From: an uncultured Pseudomonadota bacterium
GTDB taxonomy: Bacteria; Pseudomonadota; Gammaproteobacteria; Burkholderiales; SG8-39
DNA: 64,000 bases
Assembly: GCA_903834835.1 (NCBI GenBank)
Contig: CAILKO010000052.1
Coordinates: forward strand, 22,653 to 86,652
Reading direction: 5' to 3'
Of the stretch, positions 9,322 to 18,945 are shown in pieces. The stretch's first letter is position 1; the number at the start of each line of letters is the position of its first letter. The translations under genes and the position numbers were made by a program. Under the pieces are notes generated by a model. The model was not told the origin of the DNA. It saw only the letters and a list, made by a program, of their open reading frames with translations, and ran no database searches.

Positions 9322-10434
9322 TCAGACCTTCCTCGGAAACCGGATATCCATCATCGCGCGCTTGTTGTGCAGCGGCGATCCGAGATAGGGATAGAGCGCG
9401 TGCGCGAGCACGCTGTGCGCCATCAGCGGATGCCGGTAGTCGGTGCCGGGGCCCGCGAACACCATGTGCGACTGGTTGCAGCCCTGGAAATAGCCTTCGC
9501 TCGCGACCGCCTTGCACTGGCGCGCGGCGGCGCGCGCGTCCTGCCCGGTGTCGAGCTTCCAGAGCGTCTCCCAGGTGATCCAGCGCGTCGCATCGAGATG
9601 ATTCAGGATCTCGATGCAGTTGTCCTGCACGCGCTGGTAGCGGCCGATCGGCTGGCCGTAGACGATGCGCTCGCTCGTGTAGGCGTTGGTGAATTCGGAG
9701 ATCTCCTGAAGCGCGCCGGTGATGAAGGCGCCGAGTATCGGCAGCGCGCGCGTGAGCGCATCTTCCACGGTATTCCAGTCGCCGAACACATCGGCCGGGT
9801 CCACCGCCGCGCGCTCGAAGCGCACTTCGGAAGCCCCGATCAGGAAGCCCTGCTGGTGACACACGCTGACGCCGGGCGCATTGCGCGCGATGCAGGCAAG
9901 CGCAATCCGACCGTCATCGCGCCGCGCGGCGACGAGGAAGTGGGTGGCGGCGCCGCCATCCTGCACATAGCGCTTGCTGCCCTCGAGCACGAATCCCGCG
10001 CCGGCCTTCTCGAGCCTGGTCGTCACCGATTCGGCGCCAAAGCGGTTCGACGGATCCGCGAGCGCGGGGACGACGATCGCGCTGCCATCGCCGATGGCGG
10101 GCAGCAGGCGCTGCTTCAGCGCTTCGGGTGCGCCCGCGAGCAGAATCTCCGCGGCCAGCACACCGGACGAAAAATACGCGCCCGGCAGCGGTCCGCGGCC
10201 GAGTTCCTCGAACACGACGCCGCAGTCGAAGGCGCCCATGCCCGCGCCGCCATAGGCCTCCGGCAGGCGCATGCCGAGCCAGCCCAGGCCCGCGGCCTTC
10301 TCCCAGATCTCAGGCAGGTGGAAGGTCTTCTGCTCGTACCAGATGGTGATCTGGTCGGAGCGCGCCTCGGTCTTCATGAAATCGCGCGCCGCATCCTGCA
10401 GCATGCGCTGGTCGTCGGTCAGCCGGAAGTCCAT
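9322..10434 (-). CDS. Acyl-CoA dehydrogenase
   Basis: 370 aa; MDFRLTDDQRMLQDAARDFMK, LGMRLPEAYGGAGMG. Confidence 0.9.
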   Translation of the reverse strand: MDFRLTDDQRMLQDAARDFMKTEARSDQITIWYEQKTFHLPEIWEKAAGLGWLGMRLPEAYGGAGMGAFDCGVVFEELGRGPLPGAYFSSGVLAAEILLAGAPEALKQRLLPAIGDGSAIVVPALADPSNRFGAESVTTRLEKAGAGFVLEGSKRYVQDGGAATHFLVAARRDDGRIALACIARNAPGVSVCHQQGFLIGASEVRFERAAVDPADVFGDWNTVEDALTRALPILGAFITGALQEISEFTNAYTSERIVYGQPIGRYQRVQDNCIEILNHLDATRWITWETLWKLDTGQDARAAARQCKAVASEGYFQGCNQSHMVFAGPGTDYRHPLMAHSVLAHALYPYLGSPLHNKRAMMDIRFPRKV

Positions 10435-10443
10435 CGCCCTCTC

Positions 10444-11658
10444 CTATCCCTTGGCCTGGCGCTTGCCCTCGACATTGCGTCCGAGGCCGAGGCAGCGCGA
10501 AATGATGATGCGATCGGTATGCAGCGTGCCGCCGCCGTGCATCATCCCCGGACCGTAGCGCACGTTGTATTCGAAATCGCCGAGCTCGTCGTAGCGCTCC
10601 TCGGGCACCAGCGCGTCGTAGCCGAGCATCTTCTGCAGGCGCTCGGCGTTCCTGAGGCGCACCATGCGCTGGAAGAAGAAGTACTGCGGGCCGGCATAGC
10701 GGTGCGGCGTCTTCTCGTTGTAATGCCAGTAGTTGCGCATGCCCCAGAGCCGCTCGGTGTCGACATCCAGCATCATGTCGGCGAGCTGGTCGCGCACGTC
10801 CGGGTCGTCGATGAGGCGCGTGCCGTCGGGCTGCACTTCCTCGCAGCGTGCGACCACATTCCGCAGCAGCGTCGACTCGCCGAGGCTGCCCCCGCCGCCC
10901 TGCTCGAGCACGAGGTAGGCGCTCGCGACCTTCCAGCCGTTGTTCTCGCCGCCCACCAGGTATTTCGCCGGCACGCGCACGTTGTCGAGATAGACCGCGT
11001 TCTTCACGCCCATCATCAGGTTGAGGTGGGTGTACGAAATGCCGGGCAGGTCGGCCGGAATGTAGAACCAGGAGAGGTTCTCGTGGCGCTTGCCCTCCGG
11101 CGCGGTATTGGTCAGCACCATCAGCCAGTCGGCCTTGGTGTGATGGCCGACCATGATCTTCTGTCCGTTGATGACGTAGTCATCGCCCTCGCGGATCGCG
11201 CGTGTGCGGCAGGTTGCGATATCGCTGCCGCCGTGCGGCTCGGTGAGGAGCTGCCACACCGCGACATCGCCGCGCATCATCGGCGGCAGGAACTCGCGCT
11301 TCTGTTCGTCGGTCCCGAACATCGTCACCGCCGGCACCACGAGCTCGGCGCGCGTGTAGAACACATTGCCGAGCGGCAGTCCGCGCCGGTCGAGCTCCAC
11401 TTCCAGCACGTTGCGATGCGCGGTAGTGAGCCCCCCGCCGCCATGTTCCTTCGCGTAGGTGGGGAAGAGCCAGCCCTTCCTGCCGAGCTTTTCCGCGAGC
11501 CGGCGGCGGAACAGGTACTCGGCATCGTCGTGCACCGTGGACCAGATGCCGGTGAGGCGGATGTGCTCGCCCTCCTTCATGTTCGCGTCCAGCCAGTCGC
11601 TCACTTCCTTGCGGAAGGCGGCGATCTCGGGTGTGTCGGCCTGCAGATTGAAATCCAT
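10444..11658 (-). CDS. Acyl-CoA dehydrogenase
   Basis: 404 aa; LTEPHGGSDIATCRTRAIREGDDYVINGQKIMVG. Confidence 0.92.
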   Translation of the reverse strand: MDFNLQADTPEIAAFRKEVSDWLDANMKEGEHIRLTGIWSTVHDDAEYLFRRRLAEKLGRKGWLFPTYAKEHGGGGLTTAHRNVLEVELDRRGLPLGNVFYTRAELVVPAVTMFGTDEQKREFLPPMMRGDVAVWQLLTEPHGGSDIATCRTRAIREGDDYVINGQKIMVGHHTKADWLMVLTNTAPEGKRHENLSWFYIPADLPGISYTHLNLMMGVKNAVYLDNVRVPAKYLVGGENNGWKVASAYLVLEQGGGGSLGESTLLRNVVARCEEVQPDGTRLIDDPDVRDQLADMMLDVDTERLWGMRNYWHYNEKTPHRYAGPQYFFFQRMVRLRNAERLQKMLGYDALVPEERYDELGDFEYNVRYGPGMMHGGGTLHTDRIIISRCLGLGRNVEGKRQAKG

Positions 11659-11835
11659 GCTGCGCTCCCTGGCGTCCGTGTATGCCGGCAGCAGTCTAGG
11701 TGCTTAGTCCCCGCCCGCGAAGGCCCGGGAGCGAAACAGGCACCGGTCGCGCCGGTCGCGCCCGGCCTGCGTGCTAGCATCGGCGCGCATTTTTCTCGCC
11801 TTCCCTGCCCCCACCGTCCGGCCCGCTTTTCTCCG

Positions 11836-12981
11836 ATGCAGCTACTGGCAGTCTTCTTCTTCGGCGCCTGCGGCCACGCGATGTTCAACAACGGCCGCCT
11901 GCTGATCTCGCTCTCGTCCCTCGGTCTGGGCGCGAACGCGGTCGGCGTCGGCGTGCTGATCGCGCTCTACGGTCTGATGCCGGTGCTCCTCGGCGTGACG
12001 CTCGGTCGCGTGGTGGACCGCGTGGGCGTGCGCCTGCCGATGATGCTCAGCGCCGGGCTGCTGATCATCTCCATGCTCGTGCCGCTGGCCTGGCTCTCCT
12101 TTGCGACGCTCGCGTTCTCGAGTCTTTCCACCGGACTCGCATTCATGGTGACCCTGGTCTGCACCAACAAGACCGTGGCCGCGCTGTCCAGTCCGGAGCA
12201 GCGCGCGGGCCGGCTCGGGTGGCTCGCCGCTGCGGCCTCCGCGGGCGGCGCGATCGGCCCGGTGATCGCCGGCTTCTCGATCGACCACGCCGGTCACCAG
12301 CTCACCTTCGGGGTGATCGCGCTGATTCCGCTCGCCGCGCTCGCGAGCGTGTTCGTCTGGGGACGCGGCTACCCCGGCGGCGCGCCCGCAGCGAGCACCG
12401 CGGCGCGCGGCGCGATGCGTGATCTGTGGCGCGACCGGCGGCTGCGCCGCATGCTGCTGCTCGCCACCGTGGTGCCGATGGCGCTCGACACCTACCTTTT
12501 CTTCGTGCCGCTGATCGCGGCCGAACGCGGCTGGTCGGCTTCGGTGACCGGCCTCATCCTCGGCTTCTCGGTCGGGGCGGTGGTGGTGGCGCGCGTGCTG
12601 CTGCCCTTCGCCAACCGGCTGATGGGGCCCTGGGGACTGCTTGCGGCCTCCTATGTCGCGATCGGCATCGGCTTTTTCACGCTGCCCCTGATCGAGCAGC
12701 CGCTCACCATGCTCGTCGTGGCGGCCTTCGTGGGCGTGGGCACCGGGGTCGCGCCGCCGGTGCTGACATCGCTCGTCTACGCGGCCTCACCGCCCGGGCG
12801 CCAGGGCGAAGTGATCGGCCTGCGCACCTCGATGCAGTTCGGCATGGGAGCGGTCACGCCGATGATCGCGGGCGCTCTCGGTGCACTCGTCGGCATGTCC
12901 TGGGTATTCGTCGGCATCGGTGTGCTCCTCGCCGGCGCCTCGCGGCTTTGCTACCTGCGCCAGCGCGACGCGCCTGCCTGA
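11836..12981 (+). CDS. MFS transporter (subfamily B; MFS5)
   Basis: Internal start MQLLAVFFFGACGHAMFNNGRL in the 1249-aa ORF; ASPPGRQGEVIGLR motif shared with MFS1. Confidence 0.88.
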   Translation: MQLLAVFFFGACGHAMFNNGRLLISLSSLGLGANAVGVGVLIALYGLMPVLLGVTLGRVVDRVGVRLPMMLSAGLLIISMLVPLAWLSFATLAFSSLSTGLAFMVTLVCTNKTVAALSSPEQRAGRLGWLAAAASAGGAIGPVIAGFSIDHAGHQLTFGVIALIPLAALASVFVWGRGYPGGAPAASTAARGAMRDLWRDRRLRRMLLLATVVPMALDTYLFFVPLIAAERGWSASVTGLILGFSVGAVVVARVLLPFANRLMGPWGLLAASYVAIGIGFFTLPLIEQPLTMLVVAAFVGVGTGVAPPVLTSLVYAASPPGRQGEVIGLRTSMQFGMGAVTPMIAGALGALVGMSWVFVGIGVLLAGASRLCYLRQRDAPA

Positions 12982-12999
12982 CCCGCGAGGACAGGCTGC

Positions 13000-14139
13000 C
13001 TAGCCGCGCGGCTTGCGTGCCTGCCAGACACTCGCCACCCCCATCGAGGCGGCCGCGATCCAGAACACCAGCGCGAGTCCGCCCACGGCCGCGATGCCGC
13101 CGAATACGGGCGGCGCGAGCACGCGCGTGACGCCGTTGCCGAGGTTGCGCAGCCCGAGAAAGTGATTCGCCTTCACCTGCGAGAGCATGCCGAAGGCCAT
13201 CATCGCGGTGACGGGGATGCTGGAGGCGATGCCCACGCCGTAGAGAAAGGACAGGAACCCGAGCACCCAGGGATTCACGGTGAAGGGCGTTAGCGCGAAC
13301 ACGATGCCGCAGAGCGCGAGGCAGGCCGCCATCACGCGCTCCTCGCCCGCACGGCGCACGAGCTGCGGCAGCACCAGCGGCAGCGACAGGCTGCCGAAGG
13401 CCGCTGCGGAGATGATCGCGCCGATGGTGGAGGCGGAGAGCCCCGCCGCATGGCCGTAGAGCGGCAGGAAGAAGGGATAGAGCTCGAAGGCCATCGCCGA
13501 CACGCTGCTTACCGCGATCAGCTTCCAGACCACCGGGTCGGCCAGCGTCTCGCGCATCTTCGGCGTGTGCTCAGGCGCCTTGTCGCGCACCGCGAGCGAT
13601 TTGCCGCGCAGCACGAGAAGCGCGATCGCCACCAGCGGCAGCGGCAGGAACACGAGCAGCGCCGGCACGTGACCGATCGCGTCGATCGACACCCCGGCGA
13701 TGAAGGGCCCGAACAGGATGGTCGTGCCGGCGACGAAAGCATAGGTGCTGAAGTTGCGCGCGCGGTCCTCGGGCCGGCTGAAGGCGCCCACCAGCTTCTG
13801 CGTCGGCTGGAAGGTGAGCACGTTCCACATGCCGAAGAGGAGGGCCGAGCACATCACCACGGGGAGCGAGGTGAAGAACACGGGCAGCACGAGACTGGTC
13901 GCGCCGCAGATCGCGCCGGTGATCAGCAGCGCGCGCACACCCCAGCGCTCGGACGCGGCGATGACCGGTATGGAAAACAGCACCAGCGCCACCTGCATGC
14001 CGCCGGTGATGATGCCCACTTCGAGCGAACCCGCGCCGAGCTCGAGCGCAAGCAGCGTATAGATGACGCGCGCACCGGTGACGGTGGTGTAAGTGAGGAA
14101 ATTGAAAACGTTGATCAGTACGATCCTGCGGTCCGCCAT
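13000..14139 (-). CDS. MFS transporter (subfamily A; MFS6)
   Basis: 379 aa; PFFLPLYGHAAGLSASTIG. Confidence 0.88.
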   Translation of the reverse strand: MADRRIVLINVFNFLTYTTVTGARVIYTLLALELGAGSLEVGIITGGMQVALVLFSIPVIAASERWGVRALLITGAICGATSLVLPVFFTSLPVVMCSALLFGMWNVLTFQPTQKLVGAFSRPEDRARNFSTYAFVAGTTILFGPFIAGVSIDAIGHVPALLVFLPLPLVAIALLVLRGKSLAVRDKAPEHTPKMRETLADPVVWKLIAVSSVSAMAFELYPFFLPLYGHAAGLSASTIGAIISAAAFGSLSLPLVLPQLVRRAGEERVMAACLALCGIVFALTPFTVNPWVLGFLSFLYGVGIASSIPVTAMMAFGMLSQVKANHFLGLRNLGNGVTRVLAPPVFGGIAAVGGLALVFWIAAASMGVASVWQARKPRG

Positions 14140-14190
14140 CGGGACATCCTTTCGTTGCGCCGCGCGAGCGCAGCATCCATCACGCGGGCC

Positions 14191-15324
14191 TCAGCGCAGC
14201 ATTCTGCGCGCGAGCGCGCCGCCCGCGACCATCAGCGCCGCGCTCAGCAGGTAAACCGGAAAGAGCCCGATCGCCGCGGCAAGCGCGCCGAACACCGGCG
14301 GGCCGGCGCTGCGCATGCCCGCATTGGCCGAATTGCGCAGCCCGAGAAACTGGTTGGCGCGCGCCTCCGAGAGCCGCGCATAGGCGAGCAGCACGCTCAG
14401 GGGGTTGCCCGCGGCGCAGGCGAAGCCGTAGAGGAAGGAGGCTGCCGAGAGCACCCATGGGTTCGTGCTGAAGGGCACGATCGCGAAGGCAACGCCGATC
14501 AGCATCATGCCGATGGAAAGCACGCCCGCCTCGCCGATCCGTCGCACGAGGCGCGTGAGCACGAGGGGCAGCGCGAGCTGACCAAGCGCCGAAGCGGAGA
14601 CGATGCTGCCGATCACCGAGGCGGAGAGCCCCGCCGCGTGACCGTAGAGCGGCATGAAGAACGGGAAGAGTTCCATCGAGGCCGAGATCATGCTCGTCAC
14701 CACGATGAGCCGGCGCACCGCCGGATCGCGCAGCGATTCGGCGAGCGCGGGCGCGGGTTCCCCCCGGGGCGCCTGGCGGCGCAGCAGCGCCGCGCCGAGC
14801 ACGGGCAACAGCACGCAGGCCGCGGCGAAGGGCAGCAGCGCGAGACCCGCGGCCGCCGCGCCCAGCCAGTCCACCGCCACGCCGCCGATCAGCGGTCCCA
14901 CAAGCAGGCTGCTCGCGGCGAAGAACGCGTAGACGGACATGCTGCGCGCGCGCCTGTCGATGCCTGAGAGTTCGGCGACGAGCTTCTGCGTGGGCTGGAA
15001 GGCGAGCACGTTCCACAGACCGAACAACAGCGCGCCGGCGTAGAGCACAGGCAGGCTCGGCCACAGCCAGGGCAGCAGAAAGCCTGCGACCCCGAGCACG
15101 CCACCCGCGATCAGGAGCGGCCGGCTGCCCCAGCGCTCGAGCGCCGTGGCGACCGGAATCGACAGGAGCAGCATCGGAAACTGCATGCCGGCGATGATGA
15201 GCCCTACATCGAGCGCATCCGCGCCGAGGTCGAGCGCGAGCAGCGAGTACACCACGCGCGAGCCGACGATCGGGACATAGGCGAGCGTCATCCACGCCAC
15301 GACGAAGCGGATCTCGCGGTTCAT
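14191..15324 (-). CDS. MFS transporter (subfamily A; MFS7)
   Basis: Start MNREIRFVVAWMTLAYVPIVG; PFFMPLYGHAAGLSASVIG. Confidence 0.87.
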   Translation of the reverse strand: MNREIRFVVAWMTLAYVPIVGSRVVYSLLALDLGADALDVGLIIAGMQFPMLLLSIPVATALERWGSRPLLIAGGVLGVAGFLLPWLWPSLPVLYAGALLFGLWNVLAFQPTQKLVAELSGIDRRARSMSVYAFFAASSLLVGPLIGGVAVDWLGAAAAGLALLPFAAACVLLPVLGAALLRRQAPRGEPAPALAESLRDPAVRRLIVVTSMISASMELFPFFMPLYGHAAGLSASVIGSIVSASALGQLALPLVLTRLVRRIGEAGVLSIGMMLIGVAFAIVPFSTNPWVLSAASFLYGFACAAGNPLSVLLAYARLSEARANQFLGLRNSANAGMRSAGPPVFGALAAAIGLFPVYLLSAALMVAGGALARRMLR

Positions 15325-15466
15325 CGCGCGGCTATTCGGATGGCGGCTGCGCACACGGGCGCGCTGTGCAACGGCAGGGGCATGCTCCGATGGTAGCCCG
15401 CCACCGTGCCGCGCGGCGCGCTCGCTCGCGCAGCGAAACGTGACGCGCGCGGCTTGCGCGGACCGC

Positions 15467-15498
15467 GAAAAAAAATGCCGCACCCGGAGGTGCGGCAT
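15467..15498 (-). terminator. Rho-independent terminator downstream of dctP1
   Basis: Stem TGCCGCACC/GGTGCGGCA with loop CGGA; A-tract on + strand (U-tract on - transcript). Confidence 0.85.
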
Positions 15499-15528
15499 TC
15501 TTCCGGCGCGCCGGTCGGCGCGCGCGGC

Positions 15529-16545
15529 TTACTTGCGGTACTTGCGCGCGGTGGCGACGATCGCTTCGTAGTCTTCCTTCAGCTTCGGATCGGCCGCGAA
15601 CATCGGCGGCAGCACCGAGGTGGCTTCCGCGATATAGCGCTTCGTCTCCGCGGGCGACATGCGGATGATCTCGCCGCCATTCGAGCGCCAGAGCGCGCGC
15701 ACGCGCTCGAGATCGGGCAATGCGCCGGTGGTGTAGACCTCCTCGGCCCTGCGCGCCTCAGCCCTCACCATGGCGTCGAGCTCCGGCCCGTAGGAGGCGA
15801 GCGTCTTCGGGTTGGTGATCACGGCGGATACGAGGAAGCTCCCCGGCAGTTCGGTCACCGGCTTGGCGATGTCCCAGTACTTGAACGCGGTCATGATGCT
15901 GAAGCCGGACATCATGCCGTCCACGCCCTTGTTCTGCATCGCGGGCAGCACTTCGTTCAGCGGCATCGTGAGCGGCGAGGCACCGAGCTTCTTGAACGGC
16001 TCGATATGCATCGGCGCACCGCCCGGTGCGCGCAGGCGCTTGCCCTTCAAATCATCCACCGTACGGATCGCCTGATGCGAGAGCAGCATCAGCGGACCGT
16101 TCACGAACGTGAACAGCGCCTCCAGATTCTTCGCCTGGCCCATGGTGGAGATGCGCTTGCGCAGATCCGGGTCGCGCAGCGTGGCGAATGCATGCGGCAC
16201 GTCATCGAACAGACCCGGCGCGTCGAACACGACGAAGCGCGGATCCAGCCCGACCAGAAAGCCCATGGCCGGCTGGTCGAGATCGACCGTGCCGAGGGTC
16301 ACGCCCTCGACCGTGCGCGGCAGCGGTCCGAGCTGTCCCGCCGGGAAGATGTCGACCTTGATGCGGCCGTTCGAGCGCGCCTCGATGCCGGCCTTGAACA
16401 CCTTGAACCATTCGTGGTTGATGTCGTTCAGGCTGACGGTCGAGGCCTTCATGGTGATGACCTTCTGCTGGGCCTGCGCGATGCCGGCACCGAAGGCGAG
16501 CGCGACGGCGAGCGCGCCGGCGGCAATTCGTTTCACTCTGGTCAT
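15529..16545 (-). CDS. TRAP transporter solute-binding protein, DctP family (paralog 1)
   Basis: 338 aa with signal peptide; GKRLRAPGGAPMHIEPFKKLGASPLTMPLNEVLPAMQNKGVDGMMSG. Confidence 0.92.
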   Translation of the reverse strand: MTRVKRIAAGALAVALAFGAGIAQAQQKVITMKASTVSLNDINHEWFKVFKAGIEARSNGRIKVDIFPAGQLGPLPRTVEGVTLGTVDLDQPAMGFLVGLDPRFVVFDAPGLFDDVPHAFATLRDPDLRKRISTMGQAKNLEALFTFVNGPLMLLSHQAIRTVDDLKGKRLRAPGGAPMHIEPFKKLGASPLTMPLNEVLPAMQNKGVDGMMSGFSIMTAFKYWDIAKPVTELPGSFLVSAVITNPKTLASYGPELDAMVRAEARRAEEVYTTGALPDLERVRALWRSNGGEIIRMSPAETKRYIAEATSVLPPMFAADPKLKEDYEAIVATARKYRK

Positions 16546-16597
16546 GCTCCCTCCTCAGGGATTTTGTCGAGCGCGTAAGTTACCCGATGTACCGCAC

Positions 16598-16626
16598 AAA
16601 AAAAAGCCGCGCCCGAGGGCGCGGCT
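16598..16626 (-). terminator. Rho-independent terminator downstream of dctP2
   Basis: Stem GCCGCGCCC/GGGCGCGGC flanked by an A8 tract. Confidence 0.85.
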
Positions 16627-16646
16627 CTTCATACGCCCGCAAGGGC

Positions 16647-17666
16647 CTACTTGCGGTACTTCTTCGCGGTGGCCACGAAGGACTCGTAGTCGTCCCTAAG
16701 CTGCGGATCGGCCGCCATCAGCGCGGGCAGCACCGAGGAGGCCTCGGTCACATAGCGCCTCGATTCCGTGGCGGACATACGGATGATCTCGCCGCCGTTC
16801 GTGCGCCAGACGTTGCGCACCTTCTCCAGTTCGGCCAGGCCGGTGTTGGTGTAGATGTCCTCGGCCTTGCGCAGCTCGGCGCGCACCATGCCCTCGAGCT
16901 CGGGCCCGTAGGAGGCGAGCGTCTTCGGGTTGGTGATCACCGCGCCCACCAGGAAGCTGCCCGGGAGCTCCGTCACCGTCTTGGCGATGTCCCAGTACTT
17001 GAACGCGGTCATGATGCTGAAGCCCGACATCAGGCCGTCGATACCCTTGTTCTGCATCGCAGGCATGGCTTCATTCAGCGGCATGGTGAGCGGCAGGGCG
17101 CCCAGCTTCTTGAACGGCTCGATATGCATCGGCGCGCCGCCCGGGGCGCGCAGGCGCTTGCCCTTCAGGTCGTCGACCGTACGGATTGCCTGGTGCGAGA
17201 GCAGCATCAGCGGGCCGTTCACGAGGATGTAGGTCGCCTCCAGGTTCTTGGAGGCGCCCATGGTCGAGATGCGCTTGCGCAGCGTCTCGTCCTTCAGGCT
17301 CGCGACCGCGTGCGGCTGGTCGTCGAACATGCCCGGCGCATCGAACACGACGAAGCGCTTGTCCAGGCCGACGAGGAAGCCGATCGCGGGCTGGTCGAGA
17401 TCGATGGTGCCGAGCGTCACGCCCTCGATGGTGCGCGGCAGCGGCCCCAGCTGGCTGGCCGGGAAGATGTCGACCTTGATGCGGCCGTTCGATTTCGCCT
17501 CGATGCCTGCCTTGAAGAGCTTGAAGTACTCGTGGTTGATGTCATTCAGGCCGACCGACGAGGCCTTCATCGTGATGACCTTCTGCTGCGCCTGGGCGGC
17601 GGTGAAACCGGCCGCGAGCGCCAGCGCGAGCACACCGCGCGCTGCCGTTTTCAGGTTGAATTTCAT
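16647..17666 (-). CDS. TRAP transporter solute-binding protein, DctP family (paralog 2)
   Basis: Start MKFNLKTAARGVLALALAAGF; strongly similar to the neighbouring paralogs. Confidence 0.92.
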   Translation of the reverse strand: MKFNLKTAARGVLALALAAGFTAAQAQQKVITMKASSVGLNDINHEYFKLFKAGIEAKSNGRIKVDIFPASQLGPLPRTIEGVTLGTIDLDQPAIGFLVGLDKRFVVFDAPGMFDDQPHAVASLKDETLRKRISTMGASKNLEATYILVNGPLMLLSHQAIRTVDDLKGKRLRAPGGAPMHIEPFKKLGALPLTMPLNEAMPAMQNKGIDGLMSGFSIMTAFKYWDIAKTVTELPGSFLVGAVITNPKTLASYGPELEGMVRAELRKAEDIYTNTGLAELEKVRNVWRTNGGEIIRMSATESRRYVTEASSVLPALMAADPQLRDDYESFVATAKKYRK

Positions 17667-17688
17667 GGGATCTCCTGGTTGATGAATG

Positions 17689-17721
17689 CTGCTTGTCGGC
17701 TGCTTGCCGGCCGCTTGTCCG
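17689..17721 (-). repeat. Three imperfect 11-bp direct repeats upstream of dctP2
   Basis: + strand CTGCTTGTCGG-CTGCTTGCCGG-CCGCTTGTCCG, 23-55 nt upstream of the dctP2 start. Confidence 0.6.
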
Positions 17722-17792
17722 CCTTCTGCCGACCGTGGCGCACGCGATGTTACTTGATGCGCCGCCCTGTGGGTACCGGACTGATACCGGTG

Positions 17793-17817
17793 AAAAAAAA
17801 CCGCGCCTGAGGCGCGG
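17793..17817 (-). terminator. Rho-independent terminator downstream of dctP3
   Basis: Stem CCGCGCC/GGCGCGG, loop TGA, A8 tract on + strand. Confidence 0.82.
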
Positions 17818-17844
17818 CTTTTCCCCGCCGGATCGGGCCCTGCT

Positions 17845-18867
17845 CTATTTCCGCTGCCTGCGGGCCGCGGCAACGATCACGTCGTAGTCTTCCTTCAGCC
17901 TCGGGTCGGCCGCGAGCATCGCAGGCAGCACCGAGGTCGCCTCGCCGACGTAACGCTTCTGCTCGGCGGGCGCGAGGCGGATCACTTCGCCGCCGTTCTG
18001 GCGCCAGAGGCTGTAGTGCTTCTCGAGATCGGTCACGCCGTAGGTGGTGTAGACCGTCTCCAGACGGCGGACTTCGCCGCGCACCAGGGCTTCCAGCTCC
18101 GGACCGAAGGACTTGAAGGTGTTGCGGTTGATGATGTTCGCGCCGACCAGGTAGGACCCCGGCACTTCGGTGACGGGCTTCGCGATATCCCAGTACTTGA
18201 ACGCGGTGATGATGTTGAAGCCGGACATCATGCCGTCCAGACCCTTGTTCTGCATCGCGGGCAGGACTTCATTCAGCGGCATGGTGAGCGGCGAGGCGCC
18301 GAGCTTGCGCAGCGGCTCGATGTGCATCGGCGCGCCGCCCGGCGCGCGCAGGCGCTTGCCCTTGAAGTCATCCACGGTGCGCACCGCGTTGTGCGAGAGC
18401 AGCATCAGCGGACCGCTGAAGGTGACGAAGATTGCCTCGAAGTTCTTGGCCGCGCCCATGGTCTCGATGCGCTTGCGCACCTCGGGATCGCGCAGGGTCG
18501 CCCAGCCGTGCTCCACGCTGTCGAAGAGGCCGGGCGCATCGAACACGATGAAGCGCGGATCCAGACCGACGAGGAAGCCGATCGCAGGCTGGTCCATGTC
18601 GATGGTGCCGAGCGTGACGCCCTCGATGGTGCGCGGCAGCGGCCCGAGCTGGGCGGCCGGGAAGATGTCGGCCTTGATGCGGCCGTTCGATTTCGATTCC
18701 AGCCCGGCCTTCAGCTGGCGGTAGAACTCGTGGTTGGTGTCGTTAAGCGCCGGCGTGGAGAACTTCAGCGTGAACACCTTCTGCTGCGCCTGGATGCCGG
18801 TGGAAAATCCCGCCGCCAGGGCCAGGGCGAGAACACCGCGCGCGGCGGTCCGCAGGTTGAATTTCAT
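17845..18867 (-). CDS. TRAP transporter solute-binding protein, DctP family (paralog 3)
   Basis: Start MKFNLRTAARGVLALALAAGF, nearly the same signal peptide as paralog 2. Confidence 0.92.
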   Translation of the reverse strand: MKFNLRTAARGVLALALAAGFSTGIQAQQKVFTLKFSTPALNDTNHEFYRQLKAGLESKSNGRIKADIFPAAQLGPLPRTIEGVTLGTIDMDQPAIGFLVGLDPRFIVFDAPGLFDSVEHGWATLRDPEVRKRIETMGAAKNFEAIFVTFSGPLMLLSHNAVRTVDDFKGKRLRAPGGAPMHIEPLRKLGASPLTMPLNEVLPAMQNKGLDGMMSGFNIITAFKYWDIAKPVTEVPGSYLVGANIINRNTFKSFGPELEALVRGEVRRLETVYTTYGVTDLEKHYSLWRQNGGEVIRLAPAEQKRYVGEATSVLPAMLAADPRLKEDYDVIVAAARRQRK

Positions 18868-18945
18868 GAAAGTTCCTTTCGAGGATCGTGTTTGCAAGTA
18901 ACGCGCGATGCGCATGCAAGGTTTACGTCAGCCCGGAAATCCCGG

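Noticed and set aside
9232-12981. 1249-aa plus-strand ORF as a fusion protein
   Set aside because: The N-terminal 868 codons are antisense to two acyl-CoA dehydrogenases; only 11836-12981 is a real MFS gene.
4474-15324. MFS clusters as a standard multidrug efflux system
   Set aside because: No membrane-fusion or outer-membrane partner and no adjacent TetR/MarR gene; function left open.
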